Shown here: piece after piece, positions 44,562-58,249 of the stretch
How positions within the stretch are numbered: the first letter of the stretch is position 1
How the letters are laid out: each line of letters opens with the position of its first letter
Assembly (NCBI RefSeq): GCF_963583255.1
Contig: NC_084803.1
Location: 12,198,478-12,262,477 of the forward strand
Source of the DNA: Pyrus communis
Lineage: Eukaryota; Streptophyta; Magnoliopsida; Rosales; Rosaceae
Direction of reading: 5' to 3'
DNA: 64,000 nt
Notes under the pieces: model-generated
What the model saw: the letters and a program-made list of their open reading frames with translations, nothing else
Databases searched by the model: none
Told to the model about the DNA's origin: nothing
Translations under genes and position numbers: made by a program

Positions 44562-46737
44562 ATGCAAGGGAAATCCGGCCAATCGTCGTTCCGAGATCGA
44601 ACGCAGGAGTTTCAGAGCGTCACGGATAGGCTTCGTAAGTCGTTCGCGCCATCTTTCAATGGGCCGTCGAGCAGCGGCAGCAGTGGCGGGAAGCTCGACG
44701 GACCTCGATCTGCGGCGTCGGTTCAATCGGAGTTCAACAAAAGGGCTTCCAAGATTGGGCTCGGGATTCACCACACTTCCCAGAAGCTTGGAAAGCTCAC
44801 ACAATGTATGTCAAAATATCTGCTCTTTCCCAAATCAATGTTTTTTTTGTATAATCCCAATTATATATGCCTGATTGTGTGTTAATTATGCTAAAGGATG
44901 TGTAAATTGGGATCAATATGCTTAATTAGTGTGTTAATTATGCTTAGAGAGGATCAGGACGCTAAGCAAAAGTTTGTGATGGAATTAGAATATGAATAAA
45001 CTGGTAATTCAAGGCTGTACCTGCCTATACAATATGGACAAACAAAACCCTTTCAAACTTTTAATCGAAAATAGAACTTGGTGACGCTAAACAAACAATA
45101 ACCCGTATGTAAACCACGATTTAGTACACTATATTGTTTGTTTAGCGTCTCTCCGGTCCAAAAGGTGTTTCTAAACACTGATGCTTTGTGATTAGTTTAC
45201 TTAAGTTGAAATCCATGCTGATATTTGGAGTGATCTGCGCTGAAATATTTGCTTTGGTATTCGCCAGTGGCGAAAAGGACATCGGTGTTTGATGATCCGG
45301 CTCTGGAGATCCAAGAGCTGACTGCAGCTATAAAACAAGACATTACTGGACTTAATTCAGCACTGATAGATCTGCAGCTGCACTGCAATTCCCAGAACGA
45401 AAGTGCGAACATCTCGAGTGACACCACGACTCATTCAACCACCGTTGTAGATAACCTGAAGAACCGGTTGATGAGTGCTACGAAGGAGTTTAAGGAAGTT
45501 CTGACCATGCGGACAGAGGTATACTGTATGTCCTGCACTGCACATAAGCCTCATCAGTTTTTCCGTTTGACTACAATCTAATGTTTGTTATCTGTGTGGC
45601 AGAATTTAAAGGTTCATGAAAATAGGAGGCAGTTATTTTCTTCAACCACTTCGAAAGAGTCAACAAATCCGTTTGTTCGTCAACGTCCTGTGGCTGCCAG
45701 ATCAGCTGCTAATGCATCGACAGCTCCTCCTCCATGGGCCAATGATTCTGCATCTTCGTCACAGTTATTTCCTAGGTAAATTTCCCGTTAGGCATCACTA
45801 TGTTTTACGGAAGTAGGTATTGTAAGCATATTTGTTACATTCTAAAGGCAAGTTCTTATCAGGTGCCTCGACCTCCAATATATATTTGGATATTGTGTTT
45901 TCGGGTTCCCATATGTCAATTTGTTTCTCATTTTAAACTGAATTCTCAAGTAATCAGATGAAAGCACCATTCTAAACTTGTTGTTGCATAGAACGGTAGA
46001 AGTCCATGCCTATTCTTTTGTTTATGACTTCTCTTATGTTCATCCCACTGTTAACAGTGACTCGCTAGACAGCGCACTTGCATGTAACCTTTTAATTATT
46101 GCCTTTCATTGTGGAACATGGAGAGGAATAGTGTCACCATCTTCCTAATGCTACATGTGGATGTAGTGAAATGTATATCATAGATCCATGTTTTCAGTTT
46201 GATATGTCATCGGCATTGGTATGTATTTTTTTTTTTTCAGGAAGCAGACGGATAAGGAATCTCGACCATTATTGCAGCAGCAGCAGCAGGTAGTAGAACA
46301 ACAAGACACCTATATGCATAGCCGCTCTGAGGCTCTTCAGAACGTGGAGTCAACTATTCACGAGCTGGGTAACATATTTACCCAATTGGCAACCATGGTT
46401 TCGCAGCAAGGAGAGCTTGCAATCAGGTTTGTTGTTTGGCAGTCATGCTAGAAAGTACATGTGTGCATTCAGAAGTCTTCACTGAAAGAAAACACAAACT
46501 TGTAGAATAAATGTTTGTTTAAATGCTTAAAATACCAATGCATGGGGCTCATCCTTGCTTACTCGTGTGGTTGTCAGGATTGACGAGAGCATGGACGAGA
46601 CGCTGTCCAACGTGGAAGGAGCGCAAGGGCAACTGGCCAGGTACCTTAACAGTATATCATCCAACCGATGGCTAATGATGAAGATATTCTTTGTACTTAT
46701 TTTATTTCTTATATTTTTCGTATTTTTTGCTGCATAA
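44562..46737 (+). CDS. Golgi Qa-SNARE syntaxin, SED5/SYP32-like
   Basis: Five exons, 44562-44805, 45268-45518, 45603-45775, 46241-46426 and 46578-46737, join in frame to 337 residues. The N-terminal motif SSFRDRTQEF is the SED5-type Sec1-binding peptide. An Habc region follows (SVFDDPALEIQELTAAIKQD), then a Ser/Pro-rich linker (STNPFVRQRP), a Gln run (LLQQQQQ), the SNARE helix (ESTIHELGNIFTQLATMVSQ then GELAIRIDESMDETL, zero-layer Gln in place) and a C-terminal membrane anchor (FFVLILFLIFFVFFA). It should act in ER-Golgi and intra-Golgi vesicle fusion. SYP32 is preferred over SYP31 from the linker and tail, by memory. Confidence 0.93.
45083..45149. repeat. Perfect 17-bp inverted repeat in intron 1 of the syntaxin gene
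   Basis: GACGCTAAACAAACAAT at 45083-45099 and its exact complement ATTGTTTGTTTAGCGTC at 45133-45149, with a 33-base loop. It may be a transposon relic or footprint. Confidence 0.9.
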
Positions 46738-47689
46738 GGATAATAAAAAAAATATATATACAAAGCAAAGTAACAGAGCTATGCTTTCCTTTATAGACAT
46801 CCGGTATTCATCTTGTATTTTCTATCATTTGATGTTCAAAAATTGGCGTATAGTACATATGAATTGCGACGGAAAGTGTAAAGTAATTTTGACAATATTT
46901 CTTGGATTTGATTGTATTCTAGATATGGGAACTGGTACACAATCTAGTTTTGACAATGGTCAAGATAACGAACGGGAATGAGTTCATTAGAAACTTAGCT
47001 GTTAGCACTCGCGCAATACTTCTCACTTGCTAGTCGTAATGGTCACTTGTTTGAGAGATCCATTGTATACAATTGTTGGGAAGATTTTTCCACACCTTAA
47101 AGCGGATGTGCGACGCTGCTGGGGATGAATCTTGTATGCAGTTTTGTTGCAGAAGGACATAAACATTGCAGCACTTGCTTCTTGGCCCTGGAAATGCAGT
47201 CTCTGAATTGCGGAGCTCGAGCGATTTGTAGTGCATGGTAATCTTATCCCACATCAAGAAATCTATGCACTAATGAAACCTTGGACTTCAGAATACCCGT
47301 GATTCGGCTGCCCAAGCACTAGGAAAGGACTTAGTAATGGCATTCGGTGTATCATCTGGGACCAATAATATTGTGCCGTATGTTTTAATTTTTCACGTTA
47401 CAATGTGCTATTGGCTCAGAATGTCACGGTAGCTTACCGAGAATGTAGGTATGTTTCTTTCCAGAATTAGATAGGGGATAACGTTACGGTACGCAGCACA
47501 AGCTTCGAAATTCAAACAATTATGGTTCTAATAAACAAACGGTTAGCGGGAATTTGAATTTGAAATTTCGTAACGGCCAAATAATCTCCGGGCCCACCCT
47601 TTTCCTTTGCAAATACAGAGTAGAGAGTACTACGTCTCCACAGATTCAACCCTCCACCTTCTCTCTCCGTCTCTCTTAGACGCACAACA
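46738..47689. other. Syntaxin 3' region and promoter of the DUF936 gene
   Basis: 3' untranslated and intergenic DNA; no further gene seen. A leader rich in CT (CTCTCTCCGTCTCTC, about 47660) precedes the ATG at 47690. A minus-strand frame over 47512-47832 is a shadow. Confidence 0.5.
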
Positions 47690-50119
<2,430 letters not shown>

Positions 50120-50880
50120 TTCCATAATTTTAATTTATTTTGGTCTCTATGTTGGTCTCCATCTTTTCTAATTATATTCCCAATTTGTCACAACTGCTTG
50201 ATGTGGTAGTCGCTATTTTGCAAAGAATTCATTCGAATTGTTGTTTTTCTTGAGTAATATCGTTATGTGAGCGTCTCACACACCACGAGTATAGTTTGTG
50301 GGACGAACTTGTGAGCTCTATCAACGAAGAAATTGATATATGTCATTTGAGTCTCACATATCACCTAAGTACACGTGATTTATCCCGGAACTTCATTATT
50401 TGAGCTCACCTTAATCAATTCAAGCTTACAAATTATGGGTTAAATTATGTTTTATCCCATCAAGTTTGTGTAAAATTACAACTTCATACATTATTGTTAA
50501 AACGTTTCAATGTAAATTTACTTTTAAGTTGCAATTATATAACCGTTAAAAAATCTGTTAATTTGACCAGCCGCGACAACGGCAACGGGCGACCGCCGGA
50601 AGAGCTTCCTACGGCGACATGCCCTCGCCGCCATGATCGGCGAAAACGGTGCCGGCTCGCTGGATACGATTGACCAGCCCGATGAGAAAAGTGGGTCCAA
50701 ATCATATGCATGGAAGCCAGATGCCACTCTTATCCTGACCGCTCCCCCACCCACAAGGAAAAAAACCTTCCTTGCAAAAATCCAAGCCAATCGGCCCCAT
50801 GCCGAACCATCCATCTCCACCGCACATCAAAATCTCCATCGTAAGCCCATCCAACGGCTAGGATTCACTCACACCCCAGT
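50120..50880. other. Intergenic region with a half MITE and a GC-rich insert
   Basis: At about 50440-50530, TTAAATTATGTTTTATCCCA and following words resemble 11430-11540 (TAAATTACACTTTATCACC), a dispersed repeat. From 50565 to about 50760 the DNA turns GC-rich with an open frame (161 codons from 50633) of unknown meaning that runs into the next promoter. Confidence 0.4.
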
Positions 50881-50884
50881 ACGA

Positions 50885-51075
50885 GATTCGTATATAAAAC
50901 CCCTCACAGATTCACACGCCCTCTGCCCGTTCGGGTTGAAAATCCTCCGACTCTTTCACTCATCAGCCGAGCTCACCGAAACGCGCCGTTTCGTGCTCTT
51001 CCCTCTCTCAGATCCTCACCAACCTCAAAGCACCAATCTGCGAATCCAAAATCCCTGTCAAAACCCTAAATCCAT
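50885..51075 (+). promoter_or_regulatory. Promoter with TATA box and telo-box
   Basis: TATATAAA at 50891-50898 and AAACCCTAA (telo-box) at 51061-51069, with GCCCA words upstream (AAGCCCATCC near 50842). In plants telo-boxes with such site II-like words are frequent in ribosome-biogenesis and growth genes. The gene starts at 51209. Confidence 0.55.
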
Positions 51076-51208
51076 TTCCCTCCATCATTTCCGATTTTGC
51101 CCTACACATCCCGCCTGAGCTCCGTGACCAAAACCGTAATTCACATAAAGCCCGCCGTTTGGCGACGCGGATAACTCTTCCGTCTGGACTTTGCGGAGGG
51201 GGTGAGAA

Positions 51209-54156
51209 ATGGCGGGAGGCGCGAGCAGGAAGGACGAGTCGGTGGTCCTGAACAGCACCAATGTTTTTGCGGCGCTTGGGAGCTTGAAGAAGAAGAAGAA
51301 GGGGGACAAGAGCTCGTCCAAAAGCTCGAAAGGCGGCGTTGCAGCTCAGGAATCTGGGGAGGCGGAGAAGGAGGTCTTTTGGGCACCGGCGCCCCTTGTC
51401 GCGAAGTCGTGGGCCGATGTCGATGACGAGGACGATGACGACTACTACGCAACTACAGCTCCGCCGGAAATGGGTTGGGCCGGTGAGGATTCGAAGGCGG
51501 CGAAGGAAAGCGAGCTGGAAGCTGAGCATGCGGAGGCCGGCGAATTGGTATATTCTTTGAGCTTTTTGTTTTTGTTTTTCGTGATCTTGTTTTTGGATAG
51601 TGCTAAATTTGGAAAATTTATTGCATATGTGTATGTCTGTGTGTGTAGAAATGTGGATTAGTTTGGATATATCTCTTGCTGTTTTCAAATATGATCGGAT
51701 TCCGCTCATGATGCAGTAAAAACTGTAGAAGGAGATGATATTTGTTTGTTTATATTAATTGATAAGGAAATAAGTGATAGGAACCCTGTGGTTTTGCTTG
51801 TGATATCACCAAATTTCGTTCAAGCAATTAGATTTGGTAATTCTTATATACTTTTGGATTGAATGAGATGATGGTTAGTGAAGGGTTTTAGATCATAAGA
51901 TTTGGCAGGAGTTACGGAATTTATTGAATGTTTATATCCGTGGATTTTGTGGAATCCTTGTCTAATTTGGATCGTTCTGTCAATCATTTATTTTAACGGT
52001 AGTGGATGCGGATCGTTTAACAGTAGTAGTTACTGCATCTCTGTAAAGGGTTAAAATCTACTAGTTTCTCCTACACGTGCAGGCTGAAAATCAACTCTGT
52101 GTGGCTACACGTGTTAAGTCACCCCACGTTTTATAGAGAATGAGATCTTTTGAATCCCGATCGTTACTGCATTTTATGTAATGGTTAAAATGTACTCTGC
52201 TTTGCCTGCAGACGATAAGTCATCGCATCTTTGATGTTATGACATGGTTTGCTGTGGCTTTTGCGGAGAAAGTTGATTTGTCTTTTAGCCACCTTCACGT
52301 GTGGAGTTGAATTTATTGTTCCATTAGGAAGTTGCTGTATCCCATTTGTCAGTAACCATGGATTATCCATGATCTGTGTCCTTTAAACGCCCGGAAATTG
52401 CTATATTGTATTAGGTGTGGCTGACGAACTGATAGTTTTCTTCCTGTTGCTGTCACGAGACAAAAACCATATCCACAAGTGGATGTGTTTCATTGAAATG
52501 GTTCTCGTTCTTTAGTGTGGACCCTATAAAATTTGTTTCTTTTGTTGTTTTCATCATGGTATTTTTTTGGTGCATACGTTAGAGAATGAATTGGTGTTCT
52601 GATAATTATGAGACTAAGTGATTGCCTTGTAAGTAGCTTAGGCAGTTTCATTGTGGAAACACAGTGTATTTCCCAGGTTTCCAAAAAAAAAAAAAAAAAA
52701 CTTGGTCTTGATTACTGATTTGTTTTTGGTGGATGGAACCGACCAGATGACTGTGATTCGAAAGGCCCTGATCTGTTTGTGTTTGGTGGATTTTGGACAA
52801 TCAGTCTTTGGTCTTTGAAAAAATGAACTACAATGCCATTTCATGCCTACTATGCATCCTTACTATCAAATGTATAAACCTGGTGTAAAGTAGATCGGTA
52901 TTTGAAATGCATATTGCCAAAACTTTTGCCGATAATTGAAAAGTATTTCTTTTATGTCTGAACAACATCCAAAACGTGTTTTTATGTTGTGTGTGTGTGT
53001 GTGTGTATTTAAGGGTACTTATGCTTCTCTATTCAGCTGTAACAATTATTGTCTTCTTTGAAAGTCAACTTCATCTTTCTTACAACGAAGATGTCATTTT
53101 TTTTCCTTTTCAATCTCCAAAATCATATGAGTCGGTACTATTCCTCTGGTTATATTGTGGAATTCTTATATTTAGCCCAATTTCCAGGAAAGTGAAAGTG
53201 AGGAGGAAGGTGGTGATGAAGTTGATGACGTTGATGAGGAACATGAAAATGAACTTGAAGCCCCAGTGGAAACTGAGCCAGTTAAGAAGCTCCCTGAACC
53301 TTCTCCAGCCCCCAAGGATACAGAAAGGCAGCTTTCTAAGAAGGAACTGAAGAAGAAGGGGCTTGAAGAACTTGAAGCAGTTCTTGCTGAGCTAGGATAC
53401 CCTACCAACACCGAGACTAGTGGCCAAGATGATTCCAGTGGTAATATAGTTTATATGAACAAGTTTCTGTATGCCAGTTATCGTTTTGTAACTGCTTATC
53501 TGTCTTATGATTGTTTACATAGCATCGATGCAAAATGAGTGTCGGTTTCCAGAAGCTTAAATACTTACACTAAAAGTGCTCAAGTTTTCATGGAGTAGGA
53601 CTAACTTTCGGTCTCTGTCTAAAATTCCTTTATTAGGGGTTTCATCAAATTTGATCTCTTTCATGGAATCATGATCCTTCTACTTTTGCAGCTTTCTGTC
53701 ATATTTGATCAATTCAATTTTTGTTATTTCTTACACGAGCCTTATTTGGCCCTACCTTTGCGTGCAGGTGTTACCCAAGAGAAGAAAGTAGAGAATCAAA
53801 ATGGCGATGTGGACAAGAAGGAGAATGCCATTGGCGAGAGCAAAAGTGCAAAAAAGAAGAAAAAGAAGGACAAGTCATCGAAGGAGCCAAAAGAATCTCA
53901 AGACCAGCCCGATGGCACAAATGGTGGAAGTGCGGCAGCAGATGAAAACACTGGGAGGGATAAGGGAGAAGATGCATCTACTGGTGATGTTAAAGAGCGG
54001 CTAAAGAAAGTGGCATCCATGAAGAAGAAGAAATCAAGCAAAGAAATGGATACAGCTGCTCGAGCTGCTGCAAGTGAAGCTGCTGCCAGGAACGCTAGGC
54101 TAGCTGCCTCAAAGAAAAAAGAGAAGAATCACTACAATCAGCAGCCAGTGCGGTAA
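51209..54156 (+). CDS. Conserved lysine-rich plant protein, function unknown (326 residues)
   Basis: Three exons, 51209-51547, 53188-53440 and 53768-54156, join in frame; intron 1 is 1.6 kb. The N terminus (NSTNVFAALGSLKKKKKGD) and the segment VFWAPAPLVAKSWADVDDED are the conserved parts. Then an acidic stretch (EEGGDEVDDVDEEHENELEA), a predicted coiled coil (LSKKELKKKGLEELEAVLAE), Lys runs (KSAKKKKKKDKSSKE) and an Ala/Lys-rich C-terminal helix (ARAAASEAAARNARLAA). Composition suggests a nuclear or nucleolar/RNA-linked protein, in keeping with the telo-box promoter; this is inference. No enzyme motif seen. Confidence 0.88.
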
Positions 54157-55050
54157 GCCGGCTATGGATCTTAAGTTTTTGTTCCATTATTTTGTTTCTC
54201 CTATATGAACTTGTACTTTTGTTTATTTGTTGAATGGAACAATAAACCTTTTCGGAACTAGTTTTGCGAACTTTACTGTCGAGAAGATAGTCTTTTACTT
54301 AAAGGAAGAAAGGAAAAGTATGGTTATATTTTCCTACCGTTTTCCCGGTTCGTATCGTCTGAATTTTGTTTTCTAGTAGGCACCATCTTCCTTTCTAGTG
54401 CAACCTCTGTGGGCATGTCATAAATCGAGGAACGCTAAAAGGATTGGAAATGAGACCAACAAGGGGGTTATACAGGGGAAGTCGGGAATCAAAATCATTT
54501 TAACCTATGTTGTAGTAAATGCGATGAAATAAAGAATCAGAATGATTTCAATTTCTATTCCCGACAAGTAAATATGTTGGGTAGTGTGCCCGTCCGGCTC
54601 GTCCTTTTCACACCTACAAAGAAAATCGAAGAAAGTTGAGATTTCATCCGAAATCAATTGGCGTTGGGGGGGGGAGTAACCCAATTCTTTATAAATTCTT
54701 GCAAGGTTTCTTAACATCTGATTAAAAGAGAGCGTAGAAGGAATTCTTCACCTTGAGGTAAAACTGTGGATTTATTTCATAAAATCTGAGCCTTTGGTTT
54801 AAATCCAAGGGTCAGAAACAGTAATCCACAACAAATCCCAAGTAATGCGGTTTATGCTCATAAGTAACATTAACAATCATCCTAATAAGAATGAAAAGAT
54901 ACAAAATTCTGTGGTAAAATCCCTGGTCCCTTTTAGAACCACTCCAACATGGCTGAAATCGGTAGATATACATGTACCTTAAAATTTGATCCCCCGAAAT
55001 ATTTTACGCAATAAATAACATAAGAATCGATATCACCGTACCCTTCGAAC
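54157..55050. other. Convergent 3' ends, no gene
   Basis: 3' flank of the lysine-rich gene on + and of the kinase gene on -. Contains a run of nine G at 54667-54675. No RNA gene recognised. Confidence 0.5.
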
Positions 55051-57033
55051 TCAGAAGGACTGAATGTGAGAGCCAGTTGAGGTAGTATTTACAGGGCGGA
55101 AGTCGTCAAAATCAGAGTCGGAACCCATATCTTCGTAATCAGGCCAGTCACCGGGAGAATCGGAACCCATATCTTTGGTTTGGGGGACGTGGAGCTCGGA
55201 TAGGGGAACTGGAAGAGGCTCTTCGTTGAAATACTTCTCCTGCAGCAGCTCCATAGCCGTAGCTCTCTTAGCTGGGTCGAAACAAATGAGTTTCTTCACT
55301 AGAGAGACTTCAGCAGGGGAACGGTTGGTCAGGCAGGCCTCTATGCCGACTGGATTTTCTACTTTATTGAACGATATTATCCTGTAATCAGGAAGTTTAA
55401 GACACCCAGGCCACACCTCCTCAGTTAAGTTGCCCAGAACACTGATGATTCTGCCAAGCTGATCAATATCAGCAGTTCCAGGAAAAAGTGGCTCCAGCGT
55501 CAAAAGCTCAGCAAAAATGCAACCCAACGACCATAGATCTATCTCTAAACCATAGTCTATGGATCCGTAGAGCAGTTCTGGCGCTCTGAACCATCGAGTC
55601 CCAACGCAGGATGTCAGAGCTCCATTTCTATCATCTCCACCCTCTGCCTCATAAGAATAGGAACCCCTGAAAAGATCATCGTCTACGTCACTTGCTGTAC
55701 ATGTTGCTAGACAAGATGTATCTCCATCAGGAACGTTTGTATCTTTATCCAAACCTTTCGCCTTGACCTCATCTAACACTCGAAAATATTCCTCTTTGCT
55801 CATAGTTCCCTGTTCTTGAGCTCTGTACCCTTCTTCACATGACTCTTCTGTTTCAGGAATCACTTCAGGTGGCTGAAAGGTACTCTGACTAAGAGCGCTT
55901 CGTTCAAACAGTTGTGGGTTTTCGTCATCAGGAACATATCCAGGCTCCAAGAGTATCCTTGCCTAAAGATCAAGACACATAACACAAAGAGTTCAATGTT
56001 GTAGACATTAAATAGAAGAAGGTCCGAATAGGAAATGCAAACTTTTTTTCGGTTGCAACGTTGGAAATATGAATTTTCTCAATACAAATAAAAGATGCAA
56101 GTCTTCTGCAGCCAGTGGCATGTTGAACAATTGACACCAAACATTTCTTAAACTACAAAAGATTAAAGTGACAGGCTTCCCTAAAATTAACATTCAACTA
56201 ATGCTCGCTCGCTCTGTAATCGTTCTAACACGAAAATTTTCGATACAAACATCCAAGCAAATCAAACTCTGTGTATTCATTTCATTCATCAAATAATCCT
56301 CTAATCCAAGGTCAGTTAAACTCCATCAAAAACATTTTGATCCACTCTTCAACCCTGTTAAAATTATAGTAAAAGTTCAATCTTTCAATCGAAATATATA
56401 AATTAACAATTACACATTATAATCTGATAATCCAAAGCATCTCCTACACAATCTAATCCACTGCATATCTAATTTCTAATTTTTAACCCAAAATTTCCCA
56501 ATCTTCTGCTGAAACAAACAAAATTCAACCAAAAAATTTGAAATTACCTGACCAAAATCAGCCAGCTTCAGAACTCCATCTTCCCCAATCAACAAATTAC
56601 AGGGCTTCAAATCGCGGTGGACGACCATATTCCGATGACACGCGTCGACCCCCGATAGGATTTGCAGCATCCACCGCTTGACCTCGCCGCACTCAATCCC
56701 GCCCTCTCGTTTCTTGGCGCTTCTGATGACAGTGGCGAGGTCAGTCGTCAAGAACTCCAGGACCAGCACGGCGTCCTCGTCCTCGCGCCAAAAGTACTCG
56801 TACAAAACGACGACGTTGGCACAGCTGTGGAGGGCCTGGAGGGCCTCGATTTCTCGGAACGCCGACTGGTAGTCGTGGACCTCCTTGAGCGCGACGGTGA
56901 TGTTGTCGGAGAGCCGGATGGCTCGGTACACATCGGAGTAGGCTCCGGATCCGACCCGCTCCAGGATCTTGTACTTTGCGATGATTTCGGGTCGGCTGTG
57001 GATGCTCCAGCTCTTCGCTGGTGGAGAGTCCAT
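55051..57033 (-). CDS. Cyclin-dependent kinase F-1-like CDK-activating kinase kinase
   Basis: Two exons on the minus strand, 57033-56548 and 55962-55051, with a 585-bp intron just after the DFG motif; 465 residues. Seen: glycine loop GSGAYSDVY (28-36), K50 in VALKE, HRDLKPCN (139-146), DFG (159-161), GTRWFRAPE with T284, and the C-lobe. Between DFG and GTRW there are about 120 residues (about 20 in ordinary CDKs), rich in acidic and Ser residues; this insert is a hallmark of plant CDKF;1, which phosphorylates CDKD kinases and the RNA polymerase II tail. The start MDSPP at 57033 fits the family; a frame from 57102 would add 23 residues in the leader. Confidence 0.93.
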
Positions 57034-58249
57034 GACAATCGCGCAAGAGAGATACAGAGACGGAAAGAGGGGAAGAAGATGAAGAGATGCGCGAGCGAAC
57101 ACGTGCCAAGTTTATTTTCTTCCCCTTCCTACTTAAGAGGTCCTCACGTGAGCACGTAAACAAAGAGCATTAACTTTTATTTCCTTCTTTTATTACTGCC
57201 AATATTTACATGTGCACGCAAAACCGATAAAAAAATCGTGAGTTATTCGCAGTTTTTGTGAAGAAAAACAAATTATAATTTCTTAATTTTTGCAAAATCT
57301 TTTTGCGGAATGTTGTGAAAAATGTTTTAAATTATTTGAAAGCGGTTTTACGGGAGTCACATAAGATGCATAAAAAACTTTTGATGTAGCAAAAATTTCA
57401 CGAAAATAGATTTTATGACGGATTTTATAAAACTTGGGAAAACCAAAATGGCCATCCTTGGTCCTCGTGTCTATCACAGCAGGTGAAGTCGTAGATAGAT
57501 TTTTCAGTATAACCGGCATACGAGGTAATACATCATTTGTTATTATATAAATAGTATGATATGTATATTAAAAAATTAATAACTTAAAAAATAAAATTTC
57601 CTATCACTTACATAAAAACAGATTATATATCATCCATATTTCTGTTACAATTCAAAATTTCTCGAAGCTACGAACGCAAAAGCTAAAATCCTGTGGGTGG
57701 GTAGCAGATTGATGCAGGTCTGACGGTCTCACCTGCATTGTTTCTGCAAAATCGAGACCTGCACTGTTTCTGCAAAATCATCAGAGGGCCACTGCATTCA
57801 TAATTTCTCCAGCTGACAGCCATTATTGTTCCGTCTAATTCTGTCTGTTCTCATTCATTAGGGGGAGTGGGGTCAATGTATAGCATACGATACTGAATTA
57901 AACGGTTAGATGTGCGCTATTCAGCGAAATTCAGCGGGTGAATCAGAGCAACTTAAAAAGAGGATTTAAAAAAGAGATTCCAATAGGTCAGAAGAAAACC
58001 ATAGACAAAAGATTTTCTTAGTAACAATGCAGGAGAGAATGAACAATTCCCTCCACTTCCCACTCCATTCATTCAGCTGGCGAAATAAAAACGAGCATGT
58101 TTCGGTTTAATTTAACGATGCTTGAAAATACAATACACACATAAGAATATACGGCCTGTTAGGATTAAGCCAGTAAACCCCCAAGAGAAACTGTAAAAGA
58201 CAACGTTATGTTCCACACGGCGGGTGGTTAGCATTCCTCCGGCGTCACC
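57034..58249. other. Kinase promoter side and ROP 3' side, no gene
   Basis: A divergent gap that is AT-rich. A short direct repeat, TGTTTCTGCAAAATC, occurs at about 57737 and 57769. No ORF with a signature, no RNA gene seen. Confidence 0.5.

Noticed and set aside
51008..51709. 233-codon minus-strand frame opposite the lysine-rich gene
   Set aside because: Antisense to exon 1 and its leader; low-complexity Arg/Pro/Leu sequence with no recognisable domain.
57034..57102. Upstream ATG at 57102 adding 23 residues to the kinase (MFARASLHLL start)
   Set aside because: The extra residues are in the CT-rich leader and are not part of the CDKF family; MDSPP at 57033 gives the usual N terminus.
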